From assembly GCA_030536755.1 (NCBI GenBank), contig JAUNPJ010000030.1, positions 1-40,518 of the forward strand: a stretch of DNA of 40,518 nt. Reading direction: 5' to 3'. This document shows, one piece after another, positions 24,781 through 33,824 of the stretch (position 1 is the stretch's first letter; every line of letters begins with the position of its first letter). Under the pieces are notes generated by a model, which saw nothing but the letters and a program-made list of their open reading frames with translations, made no database searches and was not told where the DNA came from. A program made the position numbers and the translations under genes. The DNA is from Eubacteriales bacterium (lineage in GTDB: Bacteria; Bacillota; Clostridia; Lachnospirales; Lachnospiraceae).

Positions 24781-26682
24781 ATGAAAAAGAGAAGACAGAT
24801 CAGTATGCTGCTCGCTGTTGTACTGATTGCAGCGATGCTTGCAGGCTGCGCAGGCCAGAAAGAAAACACTGAAAATGCGGAAAAAGATGAGAGAATTTCT
24901 ATCAGTATGTATATGTGGGATCGCTCTATGTTCAAAGAGTTGTCTGTCTGGCTGGAGCAAAAGTTCCCTGATATTGAATTTACTTTTGTACAGAGCTACA
25001 ACACTATGGAGTATTATAAGGATTTGATTGCACGGGGGGAGGAGATACCAGATATCATCACCTGCCGTCGCTTCTCTCTGAACGATGCTGCTTTTTTATC
25101 TGATTATCTGATAGATTTGAGTACATCAGAGGCAGCGGGGACTTTCTACAGCAGTTACCTTGATGTTAACCGTGAAAACAGCGGTGCTATCCGCTGGATG
25201 CCTATGTGCGCCGAAGTAGACTGCATCATGGCCAATAAGGATTTGTTTGATCAGCATAACATTTCCCTGCCCACCAATTATTCTGAGTTTGTGGCAGCCA
25301 TTGATGCTTTTGAGGAACTGGGAATCAAGGGCTTTCAGACAGACTGGTTTTATGACTATACCTGTCTGGAGACTATGCAGGGCTGTGCGATTCCGGAACT
25401 GATGAGTTTGGAAGGAACTACATGGCGTATGGATTATGAAAGTGAAACGAAGGATCAGCAGGTTGGATTGGACGATACTGTATGGCCCAGAGTTTTTGAA
25501 AAGTATGAGAAATTCTTAAAAGATGTTCGTTTCCAGACTGGAGATGAGGAACTGCAATTTACCGAAACGACAGAGCCATATTTTGAGGGGAAAACGGCGA
25601 TGATTCGCTCTACTGCTGCTATGGCAGATCAGATAAGGGAGGATAGAGGCATCAACAGTGTCATTCTTCCTTATTTTGGAGAAACCTCTCAGGATAACTG
25701 GGTGCTCACCTATCCTATGTGCCAGCTGGCAGTATCCAGAACCGTGGAAGAGGATGAGGCTAAGAAGGCGGCTGTGATGGATGTTCTGATGGCTATTTTA
25801 AGCGAAGAAGGTCAGAAGCATGTGGCTGCCGGTACCTCTGTGCTGTCCTATAATAAGGAAGTGAAAATAGATCCTACCGATGCTCTCCAGTATGTACAGG
25901 ATTGCATTGACAGCAACCATCTGTATATGCGCCTGGCTTCCACAGAAGTCTTTGCCATTTCTCAGGATGTGGCACACAAGATGATGCGGGGAGAGTATGA
26001 TGCCCAGGGAGCATATGAGGATTTCAATAATCAGATTGTGAATTATCAGAATCCGGAAGCAGAAGAGGTGCTGTTTACGCAGAAAACTGCTTATTCTAAT
26101 GACTTTGGCGTTCACGGCAGTCCGGCCGCCTCTTCTCTGATGAACACTCTTCGGGTGGTAAATGAAGACCAGATCGCCATCGGCTATGCAAGTGTGGCAA
26201 GTTCTCCTATTTTTGTCGGGGATTACACCATGGAGCAGGTGAAATGGATTATGACCTTCCGAAATGCACTTTATCGCGGTGAGTACACCGGTGAAGAAGT
26301 CCGACGCATCATGGAGTGGCTGGTAGATGTAAAGGAGGATGGCTCCAATCCTATCAGGCACCGGAACCAGATGCCTGTCACCAGCGGTATGGAGTATACG
26401 GTCACGGAGACGGAGCCTGGAAAGTTTACTCTGGAAGATATTGCAGTAAATGGGAAGCCTTTGGATGACAATGCTGTATACACGGTGCTGCTGGTTGGGG
26501 CGGATACTTATCTGGAACATGAAGAATTTTGCAACTGTCCAATGCCGGAAGACCTGAAAACCAAGCGAGAAGACTATTATGTGAATGATTTCACGAGTCA
26601 GGAGTATATTCAGGAAGCTCTGATTAAAACACAGCAGTTTCTGGAACCTACAGAGTATGTGACCATCCTTCAGAGTGAATAA
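24781..26682 (+). CDS. Lipoprotein: solute-binding protein fused to a 5'-nucleotidase C-terminal-like domain
   Basis: A 633-residue lipoprotein. The signal peptide ends in the lipobox MLAGC, giving lipid-modified Cys23. Residues about 38-400 are a family 1 extracellular solute-binding fold (ISISMYMWDRSMF start, IPDIITCRRFSL, ANKDLFDQHNISLPTNYSEF, PYFEGKTAMIRSTAA). Residues 446-600 (GSPAASSLMNTLRVVNEDQI, GDYTMEQVKWIM, then MPVTSGMEYTV and VNGKPLDDNAVYTVLL) match the pattern of the 5'-nucleotidase C-terminal, substrate-binding domain. The metallophosphatase half is absent, so this should bind and not cleave. No permease or ATPase genes follow; a hybrid histidine kinase does. I infer a sensory receptor lipoprotein. 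The ATG has AAAGGAGG upstream. Confidence 0.85.
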   Translation: MKKRRQISMLLAVVLIAAMLAGCAGQKENTENAEKDERISISMYMWDRSMFKELSVWLEQKFPDIEFTFVQSYNTMEYYKDLIARGEEIPDIITCRRFSLNDAAFLSDYLIDLSTSEAAGTFYSSYLDVNRENSGAIRWMPMCAEVDCIMANKDLFDQHNISLPTNYSEFVAAIDAFEELGIKGFQTDWFYDYTCLETMQGCAIPELMSLEGTTWRMDYESETKDQQVGLDDTVWPRVFEKYEKFLKDVRFQTGDEELQFTETTEPYFEGKTAMIRSTAAMADQIREDRGINSVILPYFGETSQDNWVLTYPMCQLAVSRTVEEDEAKKAAVMDVLMAILSEEGQKHVAAGTSVLSYNKEVKIDPTDALQYVQDCIDSNHLYMRLASTEVFAISQDVAHKMMRGEYDAQGAYEDFNNQIVNYQNPEAEEVLFTQKTAYSNDFGVHGSPAASSLMNTLRVVNEDQIAIGYASVASSPIFVGDYTMEQVKWIMTFRNALYRGEYTGEEVRRIMEWLVDVKEDGSNPIRHRNQMPVTSGMEYTVTETEPGKFTLEDIAVNGKPLDDNAVYTVLLVGADTYLEHEEFCNCPMPEDLKTKREDYYVNDFTSQEYIQEALIKTQQFLEPTEYVTILQSE

Positions 26683-26712
26683 GGAGTAAAAAGAAAGTCG
26701 AAAGGAGGGAGG

Positions 26713-26745
26713 GTGTCACGAGAAAACGATGGATTGCTTTATTGA
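26713..26745 (+). other. Short leader ORF overlapping the kinase start
   Basis: GTG at 26713 lies within a strong AAAGGAGGGAGG context and opens a 10-codon frame (MSRENDGLLY) ending in TGA at 26743-26745. That stop overlaps the TTG (26742-26744) that starts the kinase reading frame, giving TTGA. It may be a translational coupler, or an artefact of a mutated kinase start codon in another frame. Confidence 0.35.
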
Positions 26746-29219
26746 TTACACTTGCATTGGTTGCAGGTGTAGTTCGTGCCGGTTCAACCTTTTTCGGCTT
26801 TGTCTCACAGACGATTTATGATGAAAGCACCGCCCACCTTGTTGAAATTTTTCATCAGGCGAATCAGGCTTTGTATAATCTGGTTTCTGTCAATTGGAGC
26901 CGTATGCGAATGTGGGCACCTTATCTGGAGACTGCGAAAAGCGAGGAGGATATTGCTGCCTATGTGAATCAGGCAAGAAAAGAGAATAATTTCACGGAGT
27001 TCTATTTTATTTCACGAAATGGAGAATATCTCTCGCTGGAGGGGCAGAATGGATACCTGGATTTACGCAGAAAGCTTTCGGATTTGATTTTGGAAAAACA
27101 GCCGGTGGTAACCAATTCGGTTGTTCCAGACAAGCCGGAGATTATGGTATTTGCCGTTCCTACTGAGACGGGATCTTACCAAAACTTTGAATATGAAGCG
27201 ATTGCTATCACTTTTAATAACTCTGATATGGTCAAGGCTTTGAAGATTTCTGCTTTTGACGGACAGGCCAGCACCTTTGCGGTTCTGCCGGATGGTCGTG
27301 TTGTTGTGGATAATGGAAGTGAGGACATGAAGAATGTCCGTAATATCTTAGCCTTCCTGAAAAAATCAGCGCATTTCGCTGATGAGGAGATTGACGCTCT
27401 CGAGACGGAGTTTTCTGAGGGTAATTCCGGCGATATGGTGTTTGAGGTAAAAGGCAGAAGCTATTATCTGGTTTATGAGCCCGCGAATTTTCAGGATTGG
27501 ATGGTTTTGGGAATTGTACCCACTGATGTGGTGAATGCCAGCATGAATAAACTTCAATCCACTACTATGCTGGTAGTGGCTGGAAGTGCCAGCGTTCTGG
27601 CGCTAACGATTCTGATGTTTGTGATCCAACAGAACCGGCAGAAACTGAAACGTAAGGACAATGAACTTCTTGCCCGTGATGAGTTGTTCGCCAAATTGTC
27701 TATCAATGTAGATGATGTTTTCTTGATGGTGGATGCAAAAAAATTATGTGTGGAGTATGTCAGTCCCAATATTGAGAAGCTAATTGGCATTTCGGAGCAA
27801 AAGGTTCTTCATAATATTTATGAACTTGAGCACCTGATCAGGAAAGAAGATTCGGTTCATATACTGGAGCAGATGTCAACGATTCAGCCCGGAGAGCAGT
27901 GCGAGTGGGATCGGGAATATATCCATCAAAAGACAGGTGAGGTTCGGTGGTTTCGCGTGGTTGTATTTTGCACAGACATTCAGGGTGAGAAAAAATACGT
28001 GATGGATTTGTCTGACCGTACGGAGGACAAGGTAATCAATCAGAAACTTGAGGACGCAGTTCATACCGCGGAAAATGCCAGTCATGCAAAGACTGCTTTC
28101 CTGAACAATATGTCTCACGATATTCGTACACCTATGAATGCTATCATCGGTTTTACCAACATCGCTATGAAGCAAGATCCAAAACCGGAAGTAAAAGGCT
28201 GTCTGGAAAAGATTGGAGAAAGCTCGGAGCATTTGTTGACACTCATCAATGATGTACTGGACATCAGCCGCATTGAGAGCGGTAAAATCAAATTCGTGCC
28301 CATTCCCGTTGATATCAGGACAGTTGCGGATACAGTGCTCAGTATCATGTATGGATTTCTGTCAAATCGTAACCTTACATTCCGTACAAGTCTGGCAGCG
28401 ACAGAAACACCCTATGTGCTGGCTGATGCCGTGCGTATCAGAGAAGTCCTGGTGAATATCCTGGGCAATGCGGTGAAATTCACGGAGGACGGCGGCAGCA
28501 TTACATTTGAAGCTGCTTATCATCCCGGCCAGGATGATCGGCATATCATGGTACACTATCAGGTGGCAGATACCGGTGTAGGTATGAGTGAAGAATTTCT
28601 AAAGCACATCTTTGATGAGTTTTCTCAGGAAGAAAATGGTGCCCGTACGCAGTACAAGGGGACTGGTCTTGGTATGGCCATCACAAAACGATATGTAGAT
28701 TTGATGGGCGGTGAAATATTTGTAGAAAGCAAAAAGGGGGCAGGTTCCGTCTTTACTGTGGAGCTTCCTCTGGAACTGACCGATGAAAGTAAGGTTCAGA
28801 AGCAAGATTATCCTGACACCAATGCAGATTTGAGAGGTGTGAAAATACTGATGGCAGAGGACAATGACCTGAATGCGGAGATTGCAATGGTTCAGATGCA
28901 AGAGCTGGGAATCCAGGTTACCAGAGTCTCTGACGGCAATGAGGCAGTGAGAACCTTCAAAGAAAATCCGCCGGATACCTTCGATCTGATCTTTATGGAT
29001 ATTATGATGCCGGAAATGGACGGTTATGAAGCTACAGAGGCCATCCGCGCTATTTTGGATCGTCCGGATGCCCGCCGGATTCCTGTCATTGCCATGACAG
29101 CCAATGCTTTTGCTGAGGATGTTCAGGCATCTTTAAATGCAGGTATGAATGGTCATTTGTCAAAACCGATTGTTATGGAAGAGGTTGTAAAGGCCATTGC
29201 ACGAAATCTAAATAAGTAA
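26742..29219 (+). CDS. Hybrid sensor histidine kinase/response regulator
   Basis: An 825-residue membrane kinase. An N-terminal membrane helix is followed by an extracytoplasmic sensor (about 25-270, Cache-like: FTEFYFISRNGEYLSL) and a second helix (about 277-297, VVAGSASVLALTILMFVI). A PAS region spans about 310-440. The phosphorylatable His459 is in FLNNMSHDIRTPMNAIIGF. The ATPase domain has NILGNAVKFT, DTGVGMS and KGTGLGMAI. A receiver (about 705-825) has AEDND and Asp753 in FMDIMMPEMDGYEA. The start is uncertain. The frame continues upstream as VTRKRWIALL with GTC at 26715, at the ideal distance from AAAGGAGGGAGG, but GTC is not a standard start. TTG 26742 is the first usual start. The substrate-binding lipoprotein before it is the likely ligand receptor. 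Confidence 0.9.
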   Translation: MITLALVAGVVRAGSTFFGFVSQTIYDESTAHLVEIFHQANQALYNLVSVNWSRMRMWAPYLETAKSEEDIAAYVNQARKENNFTEFYFISRNGEYLSLEGQNGYLDLRRKLSDLILEKQPVVTNSVVPDKPEIMVFAVPTETGSYQNFEYEAIAITFNNSDMVKALKISAFDGQASTFAVLPDGRVVVDNGSEDMKNVRNILAFLKKSAHFADEEIDALETEFSEGNSGDMVFEVKGRSYYLVYEPANFQDWMVLGIVPTDVVNASMNKLQSTTMLVVAGSASVLALTILMFVIQQNRQKLKRKDNELLARDELFAKLSINVDDVFLMVDAKKLCVEYVSPNIEKLIGISEQKVLHNIYELEHLIRKEDSVHILEQMSTIQPGEQCEWDREYIHQKTGEVRWFRVVVFCTDIQGEKKYVMDLSDRTEDKVINQKLEDAVHTAENASHAKTAFLNNMSHDIRTPMNAIIGFTNIAMKQDPKPEVKGCLEKIGESSEHLLTLINDVLDISRIESGKIKFVPIPVDIRTVADTVLSIMYGFLSNRNLTFRTSLAATETPYVLADAVRIREVLVNILGNAVKFTEDGGSITFEAAYHPGQDDRHIMVHYQVADTGVGMSEEFLKHIFDEFSQEENGARTQYKGTGLGMAITKRYVDLMGGEIFVESKKGAGSVFTVELPLELTDESKVQKQDYPDTNADLRGVKILMAEDNDLNAEIAMVQMQELGIQVTRVSDGNEAVRTFKENPPDTFDLIFMDIMMPEMDGYEATEAIRAILDRPDARRIPVIAMTANAFAEDVQASLNAGMNGHLSKPIVMEEVVKAIARNLNK

Positions 29220-29243
29220 GTTGAACAATACATATTAATTGAG

Positions 29244-29283
29244 AAAGAGACATTGACCTTTTTGGGTGTTGATGTCTCTTTTT
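29244..29283 (+). terminator. Terminator of the signalling cassette
   Basis: AAAGAGACAT (29244-29253) pairs with ATGTCTCTTT (29272-29281), with additional pairing towards the loop, and a T-run follows. It lies 25 bases after the kinase stop. Confidence 0.8.
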
Positions 29284-29315
29284 ACTGTTCGGGAAAATTC
29301 AACTAAAAAATCCGG

Positions 29316-29344
29316 TTGTCAAATACTTAATTAATTGGTATCAT
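29316..29344 (+). promoter_or_regulatory. Promoter of the DUF512-der-plsY-gpsA unit
   Basis: TTGTCA (29316-29321), a 17-base spacer and TATCAT (29339-29344), about 80 bases before the DUF512 gene. It is the only good promoter between the cassette terminator and gpsA. Confidence 0.65.
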
Positions 29345-29424
29345 ATAAAAGAATGCTAACTGTTTGTATGTTCCTGCGAGGATTAAAAACAGCTACAGAA
29401 ACATTGGATTAGAGGAGCGTCAAA

Positions 29425-30804
29425 ATGAAACAAGCTCATTGTATAAATAAAGTAGAACAAAACAGCATTGCTGAGGAAATGGGAATTGAAGCGGGAGATG
29501 TTCTGCTGGAAATAAATGGAAATCCCATTGAAGATGTGTTTGATTATCATTATCTTTTGAATGATACGTATGTGGAGGTACTGATTCGAAAACAGGATGG
29601 AGAGGAATGGCTTCTGGAAATTGATAAAGATTATGAAGAAGATCTGGGAATTGGATTTGAGAATGGACTGATGGATCAGTACCGTTCCTGCACCAATCAC
29701 TGTATTTTCTGTTTTATTGATCAGATGCCGCCCGGTATGAGAGAGACTTTATATTTTAAAGATGATGATTCTCGCCTGTCATTTCTTCAGGGGAATTACG
29801 TTACATTGACGAATATGAAAGATACAGATCTCGATCGTGTGATTCATTACCATTTGTCGCCGATCAATGTGTCTGTTCATACGACAAATCCGGAATTGAG
29901 ATGCAGCATGCTGCACAATCGTTTTGCGGGAGACATCCTGGAGAAGATCAAGCGTTTGTATGATGCGGGGATTGAAATGAACGGGCAGATTGTTTTGTGC
30001 AAGGGAATCAATGATGGGGAAGAACTGGAACGTACGATTCGTGATCTGAGCGGATTTTTGCCATATCTGAGGAGTTTGTCCGTGGTTCCTGTCGGGCTGA
30101 GCAAATACCGTGAGGGATTGTATCCGCTGGAATTGTTTGGCCGTGAGGACGCTGCAGAGGTGCTGGACAGGATTGAGAGATGGCAGGAAAAATTATATCG
30201 TGAGAAGGGAACACATTTTGTGCATGCTTCCGATGAATGGTATCTTCTGGCACAAAGACCGCTTCCGCAGGAGGATAATTACGATGGATATCCTCAGCTG
30301 GAAAATGGTGTAGGAATGCTTCGCCTGCTCGACACAGAAGTGCGGGAGTGCCTGGAGAAAATGGAGGGGGATGACAGAAGTATCCGCTGTACGGCTGCCA
30401 CGGGAATGCTTGCTGGTGATAGTATTCGTGCATGTTGTGAGGCTGTGAGAGAACGATATCCCAATGTTGTAGTGCAGGTAAAAAGTATTCGTAATGATTT
30501 TTTTGGCAATCAGATCACAGTCGCAGGCCTGGTAACGGGGACAGATCTGCTGGCACAGCTTCGTGGGCAGGATTTGGGCGAAAAACTGTTGATTCCATGC
30601 CATATGCTCAGAAGCGGTGAGAGCGTTTTCTTGGATGATGTGACAGTAGAAGAGATAGAAAAACAGTTAAATATACCTGTTGTAGTGGTGGATGAAAAAG
30701 GGGAGGATCTTGTGCATTGCATCCTGAATCCGCCCTCGGCAGGAAAACATAGAAGGAGACAGATTTATGAGCAAACCGATTGTAGCAATTGTGGGCAGGC
30801 CTAA
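29425..30804 (+). CDS. PDZ / DUF512 iron-sulfur protein
   Basis: A 459-residue protein of the DUF512 family found in Firmicutes and cyanobacteria, usually beside der. Residues about 5-65 form a PDZ-like domain ([22 protein letters not shown]). A Cys cluster [12 protein letters not shown] near residue 90 follows the C-x3-C-x2-C spacing of radical-SAM-type iron-sulfur proteins. The middle resembles a radical SAM barrel ([31 protein letters not shown]). The C-terminal DUF512 part is from about 275 ([20 protein letters not shown]). The precise reaction is not established. The gene ends 38 bases inside der, so its last residues ([10 protein letters not shown]) are encoded in an overlapped frame. 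Confidence 0.88.
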   Translation: MKQAHCINKVEQNSIAEEMGIEAGDVLLEINGNPIEDVFDYHYLLNDTYVEVLIRKQDGEEWLLEIDKDYEEDLGIGFENGLMDQYRSCTNHCIFCFIDQMPPGMRETLYFKDDDSRLSFLQGNYVTLTNMKDTDLDRVIHYHLSPINVSVHTTNPELRCSMLHNRFAGDILEKIKRLYDAGIEMNGQIVLCKGINDGEELERTIRDLSGFLPYLRSLSVVPVGLSKYREGLYPLELFGREDAAEVLDRIERWQEKLYREKGTHFVHASDEWYLLAQRPLPQEDNYDGYPQLENGVGMLRLLDTEVRECLEKMEGDDRSIRCTAATGMLAGDSIRACCEAVRERYPNVVVQVKSIRNDFFGNQITVAGLVTGTDLLAQLRGQDLGEKLLIPCHMLRSGESVFLDDVTVEEIEKQLNIPVVVVDEKGEDLVHCILNPPSAGKHRRRQIYEQTDCSNCGQA

Positions 30805-32092
30805 TGTAGGTAAGTCCACGTTATTTAACGCACTTGCCGGTGGAAACATTTCAATTGTAAAAGATACACCGGGTGTTACCAGAGACCGTATTTATGCGGA
30901 TGTGGAATGGCTGAATTATTCCTTTACGCTGATTGATACGGGAGGAATCGAACCAGATACCAGCGATGTGATTCTGGCACAGATGCGTGACCAGGCGCAG
31001 ATTGCTATTGATACAGCAGATGTGATTGTTTTTATTACAGATGTGAAGCAGGGACTCGTGGATTCCGATGCAAAGGTGGCGGATATGCTCCGCCGAAGCA
31101 AAAAGCCGGTCGTGCTGGTAGTCAATAAAGTGGATCATTTTGCGAGCCAGATGATGGATGTGTATGAATTTTATAATCTGGGTATTGGAGAACCGCATGC
31201 GATTTCTGCCAGTTCCAAACTGGGCCTTGGAGATATGCTTGATGAGGTAGTCAAAGAATTTCCAGTGCAGGATGAGGAAGAGGAGGAGAATGAGATTCCT
31301 CATATTGCCATTGTCGGAAAACCGAATGTTGGAAAATCTTCACTGGTCAACAAACTTCTCGGCGAAAATCGAGTGATTGTTTCGGACATCGCGGGAACAA
31401 CAAGAGATGCAATTGATACCAAAATCACATGGCAGGACCGCGATTATGTTTTTATTGATACAGCCGGGCTAAGAAGAAAAAGCAAAGTAAAAGAAGAACT
31501 GGAACGATACAGTGTGATCCGTACTGTAACGGCTGTGGAACGTGCGGATGTTGTGCTTGTTCTGATCGATGCACAGGAAGGAATTACAGAGCAGGATGCC
31601 AAAATTGCAGGAATTGCCCATGAACGCGGTAAGGGTGTGATCGTGGCAGTCAACAAATGGGATGCGGTGGAGAAAGATGACAAAACCATCTATAAATATA
31701 CAAACAAAATCCGCGAAGTGCTGTCGTTTATGCCGTATGCAGAAATTCTGTTTATTTCTGCCAAAACAGGACTCAGAATTTCCCGTATGTTTGAGGCGAT
31801 TGACATGGTGATCGAGAATCAGACGCTGCGTGTTCAGACGGGGGTTCTGAATGAGATACTGACAGAGGCCGTTGCCATGCAGCAGCCGCCTTCTGATAAA
31901 GGAAAACGACTGAAGATTTTCTATATGACCCAGGTTGCGGTCAAACCGCCTACATTTGTGATTTTTGTAAACAGTAAGGAACTGATGCATTTTTCGTACA
32001 CTCGTTATCTGGAAAATAAGATAAGGGATGCTTTTGGGTTCAGAGGTACATCTTTGAAATTTATTATAAGAGAACGCAAGGAGAAAGAATAA
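30767..32092 (+). CDS. der: Ribosome biogenesis GTPase Der (EngA)
   Basis: A 441-residue double GTPase essential for 50S assembly. The first G domain has [14 protein letters not shown] (residues 9-22), DTGGIE and NKVDH. The second has [14 protein letters not shown] (about 183), [11 protein letters not shown] and [10 protein letters not shown]. The C-terminal KH-like domain (from about 355) ends [12 protein letters not shown]. Length is standard. AGAAGGAGAC precedes the ATG, which lies inside the end of the DUF512 gene. plsY follows after 2 bases. Confidence 0.97.
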   Translation: MSKPIVAIVGRPNVGKSTLFNALAGGNISIVKDTPGVTRDRIYADVEWLNYSFTLIDTGGIEPDTSDVILAQMRDQAQIAIDTADVIVFITDVKQGLVDSDAKVADMLRRSKKPVVLVVNKVDHFASQMMDVYEFYNLGIGEPHAISASSKLGLGDMLDEVVKEFPVQDEEEEENEIPHIAIVGKPNVGKSSLVNKLLGENRVIVSDIAGTTRDAIDTKITWQDRDYVFIDTAGLRRKSKVKEELERYSVIRTVTAVERADVVLVLIDAQEGITEQDAKIAGIAHERGKGVIVAVNKWDAVEKDDKTIYKYTNKIREVLSFMPYAEILFISAKTGLRISRMFEAIDMVIENQTLRVQTGVLNEILTEAVAMQQPPSDKGKRLKIFYMTQVAVKPPTFVIFVNSKELMHFSYTRYLENKIRDAFGFRGTSLKFIIRERKEKE

Positions 32093-32094
32093 TC

Positions 32095-32733
32095 ATGGAG
32101 AGAGTGGTATGTCTTCTTATCGGATATGTCTGTGGACTGTTTCAGACATCTTACCTGATCGGCAAAAAAAATCATATTGATATACGGGATTATGGAAGCG
32201 GAAATGCAGGAACAACGAACGCCATGCGTGTCATGGGAAAAAAAGCAGGGGTGCTGACACTTCTTGGTGACTGCCTGAAATGTGTCATTGCCATGGTTGT
32301 TGTAAGCATACTGTTTGGAAAAAATCATGCAGATATGCAGCTACTGCTGCGCATGTATGCAGGCGCGGGCTGTATTTTGGGACACAATTTTCCTTTTTAT
32401 CTGCATTTTAAAGGAGGAAAGGGAATTGCAGCATCGATTGGGCTTTTGATTGGCCTGGACTGGAAACTTCTGTTGTGTGCTGCAGTTGTGTTTATTACTA
32501 TATTTACATTGACGCACTATGTATCTCTTTGCTCGATCAGTGCTTATGTAATTGCTTGGATCGCTATGGTAATCTTCGGAAAAATGGGGTATTATTCCTT
32601 GGCGGAAAGCCATCTGACAGAAATGTATATACTGATGGCTGTGTTGATGTTGCTGGCAGTCTGGCGCCACAAGGATAATATTGTGCGTCTTCTTCACGGA
32701 GAAGAGAACAGATTATATCTCACGAAGAAATAG
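32095..32733 (+). CDS. plsY: Glycerol-3-phosphate acyltransferase PlsY
   Basis: A 212-residue polytopic membrane enzyme that moves an acyl group from acyl-phosphate to glycerol-3-phosphate, the first step of phospholipid synthesis. Motif 1 is DYGSGNAGTTNAMRVMGKKAG (usual form GSGNPGATN), motif 2 is HNFPFYLHFKGGKGIAASIG, and about six hydrophobic segments are visible. It is directly followed by gpsA, which makes its substrate, so the two consecutive steps are cotranscribed. The C-terminus is charged (RLLHGEENRLYLTKK). Confidence 0.93.
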   Translation: MERVVCLLIGYVCGLFQTSYLIGKKNHIDIRDYGSGNAGTTNAMRVMGKKAGVLTLLGDCLKCVIAMVVVSILFGKNHADMQLLLRMYAGAGCILGHNFPFYLHFKGGKGIAASIGLLIGLDWKLLLCAAVVFITIFTLTHYVSLCSISAYVIAWIAMVIFGKMGYYSLAESHLTEMYILMAVLMLLAVWRHKDNIVRLLHGEENRLYLTKK

Positions 32734-32749
32734 AGAAAGGAATGAGAAA

Positions 32750-33760
32750 ATGGCAAAAATAGGTGTGGTTGGTGCAGGAAGCTGGGGAACAGCGCTGGCG
32801 ATTCTTCTTCATAATAATGGACATGAGGTGACAACCTGGTCGCGAAAGGAAGAGGATGTAAAGCTGTTTACAGAAAAGAGAGAGAATCCTTCCAAACTTC
32901 CCGGAGTGAAAATTCCGGAAAAGATTGCATTTACTTCAATATTGGAGCAGGCTGTATGCGGAATGGATGTGATCGTGTCCGCGGTTCCTTCTGTGGGTGT
33001 TAGAAGTACGGCTTCGAGGATGGCGGCCATGGTTGAAAATGGACAGATTATTGTAAATGTAGCCAAAGGTGTGGAAGAAAGTACACTGATGACGATGAGC
33101 GAAGTGATTCAGCAGGAAATCCCGCAGGCAAATGTGTGCGTGCTGTCTGGACCGAGTCATGCCGAGGAGGTTAGTCGAGGGCTTCCGACTACGTGTGTGA
33201 TCAGCTCGAAATGCCGTAAAACGGCAGAGTATCTGCAGAATATTTTTATGAGTCCTGCGTTCCGCGTTTATACAACACCGGATATCCTTGGTGTGGAACT
33301 TGGAGCAGCTTTGAAAAATGTCATTGCACTTGCGGCAGGCGCGGCGGACGGACTTGGCTATGGAGATAATACCAAGGCGGCTCTGATCACAAGAGGAATT
33401 GGAGAAATTGCCCGGCTTGGCACTGCTATGGGAGCTAGAATTGAAAGCTTTTATGGCTTATCGGGAATGGGAGATCTGATCGTAACTTGTGCCAGTCAGC
33501 ACAGCAGAAACCGCAGAGCCGGTTATCTGATCGGTCAGGGATATTCTATGGACCAGGCCATGAAAGAGGTGAAGATGGTGGTGGAAGGTGTGTATTCTGC
33601 CAAAGCGGCTTTGCGTCTCTCTGAGAAATATCAGGTGGAAATGCCGATTGTTCAGGAAATCTGCAAAGTTCTTTTTGAGGACAAGCCGGCCAAAGAGGCA
33701 GTGTATGACTTGATGGTCCGTGATAAAAAAATTGAAAATCCGTTGCTTCCCTGGGAGTAA
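32750..33760 (+). CDS. gpsA: NAD(P)-dependent glycerol-3-phosphate dehydrogenase
   Basis: A 336-residue enzyme reducing dihydroxyacetone phosphate to glycerol-3-phosphate for lipid synthesis. The Rossmann motif GVVGAGSWGTALA opens the protein. The segments NVAKGVEESTL, LSGPSHAEEV, GAALKNVIALAAGAADGLGYGDNTKAALITRG and GLSGMGDLIVTC are all characteristic and carry the catalytic Lys. ATG 32750 is chosen over the upstream open frame (from 32681) because the motif starts there and AAAGGAA is well spaced. It is the last gene of the unit; a terminator follows. Confidence 0.96.
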   Translation: MAKIGVVGAGSWGTALAILLHNNGHEVTTWSRKEEDVKLFTEKRENPSKLPGVKIPEKIAFTSILEQAVCGMDVIVSAVPSVGVRSTASRMAAMVENGQIIVNVAKGVEESTLMTMSEVIQQEIPQANVCVLSGPSHAEEVSRGLPTTCVISSKCRKTAEYLQNIFMSPAFRVYTTPDILGVELGAALKNVIALAAGAADGLGYGDNTKAALITRGIGEIARLGTAMGARIESFYGLSGMGDLIVTCASQHSRNRRAGYLIGQGYSMDQAMKEVKMVVEGVYSAKAALRLSEKYQVEMPIVQEICKVLFEDKPAKEAVYDLMVRDKKIENPLLPWE

Positions 33761-33770
33761 ACGTTATAAA

Positions 33771-33806
33771 AAGGCTGCGGCAGAAAGGAGTGCCGCAGCC
33801 TTTTGT
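33771..33806. terminator. Bidirectional terminator between gpsA and the aldo/keto reductase
   Basis: A perfect 12-bp stem AAGGCTGCGGCA/TGCCGCAGCCTT (33771-33782, 33791-33802) has an 8-base loop, T residues on one side and A residues on the other, so it serves both converging genes. Confidence 0.9.
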
Positions 33807-33824
33807 TTATGTACATTAGAAATA

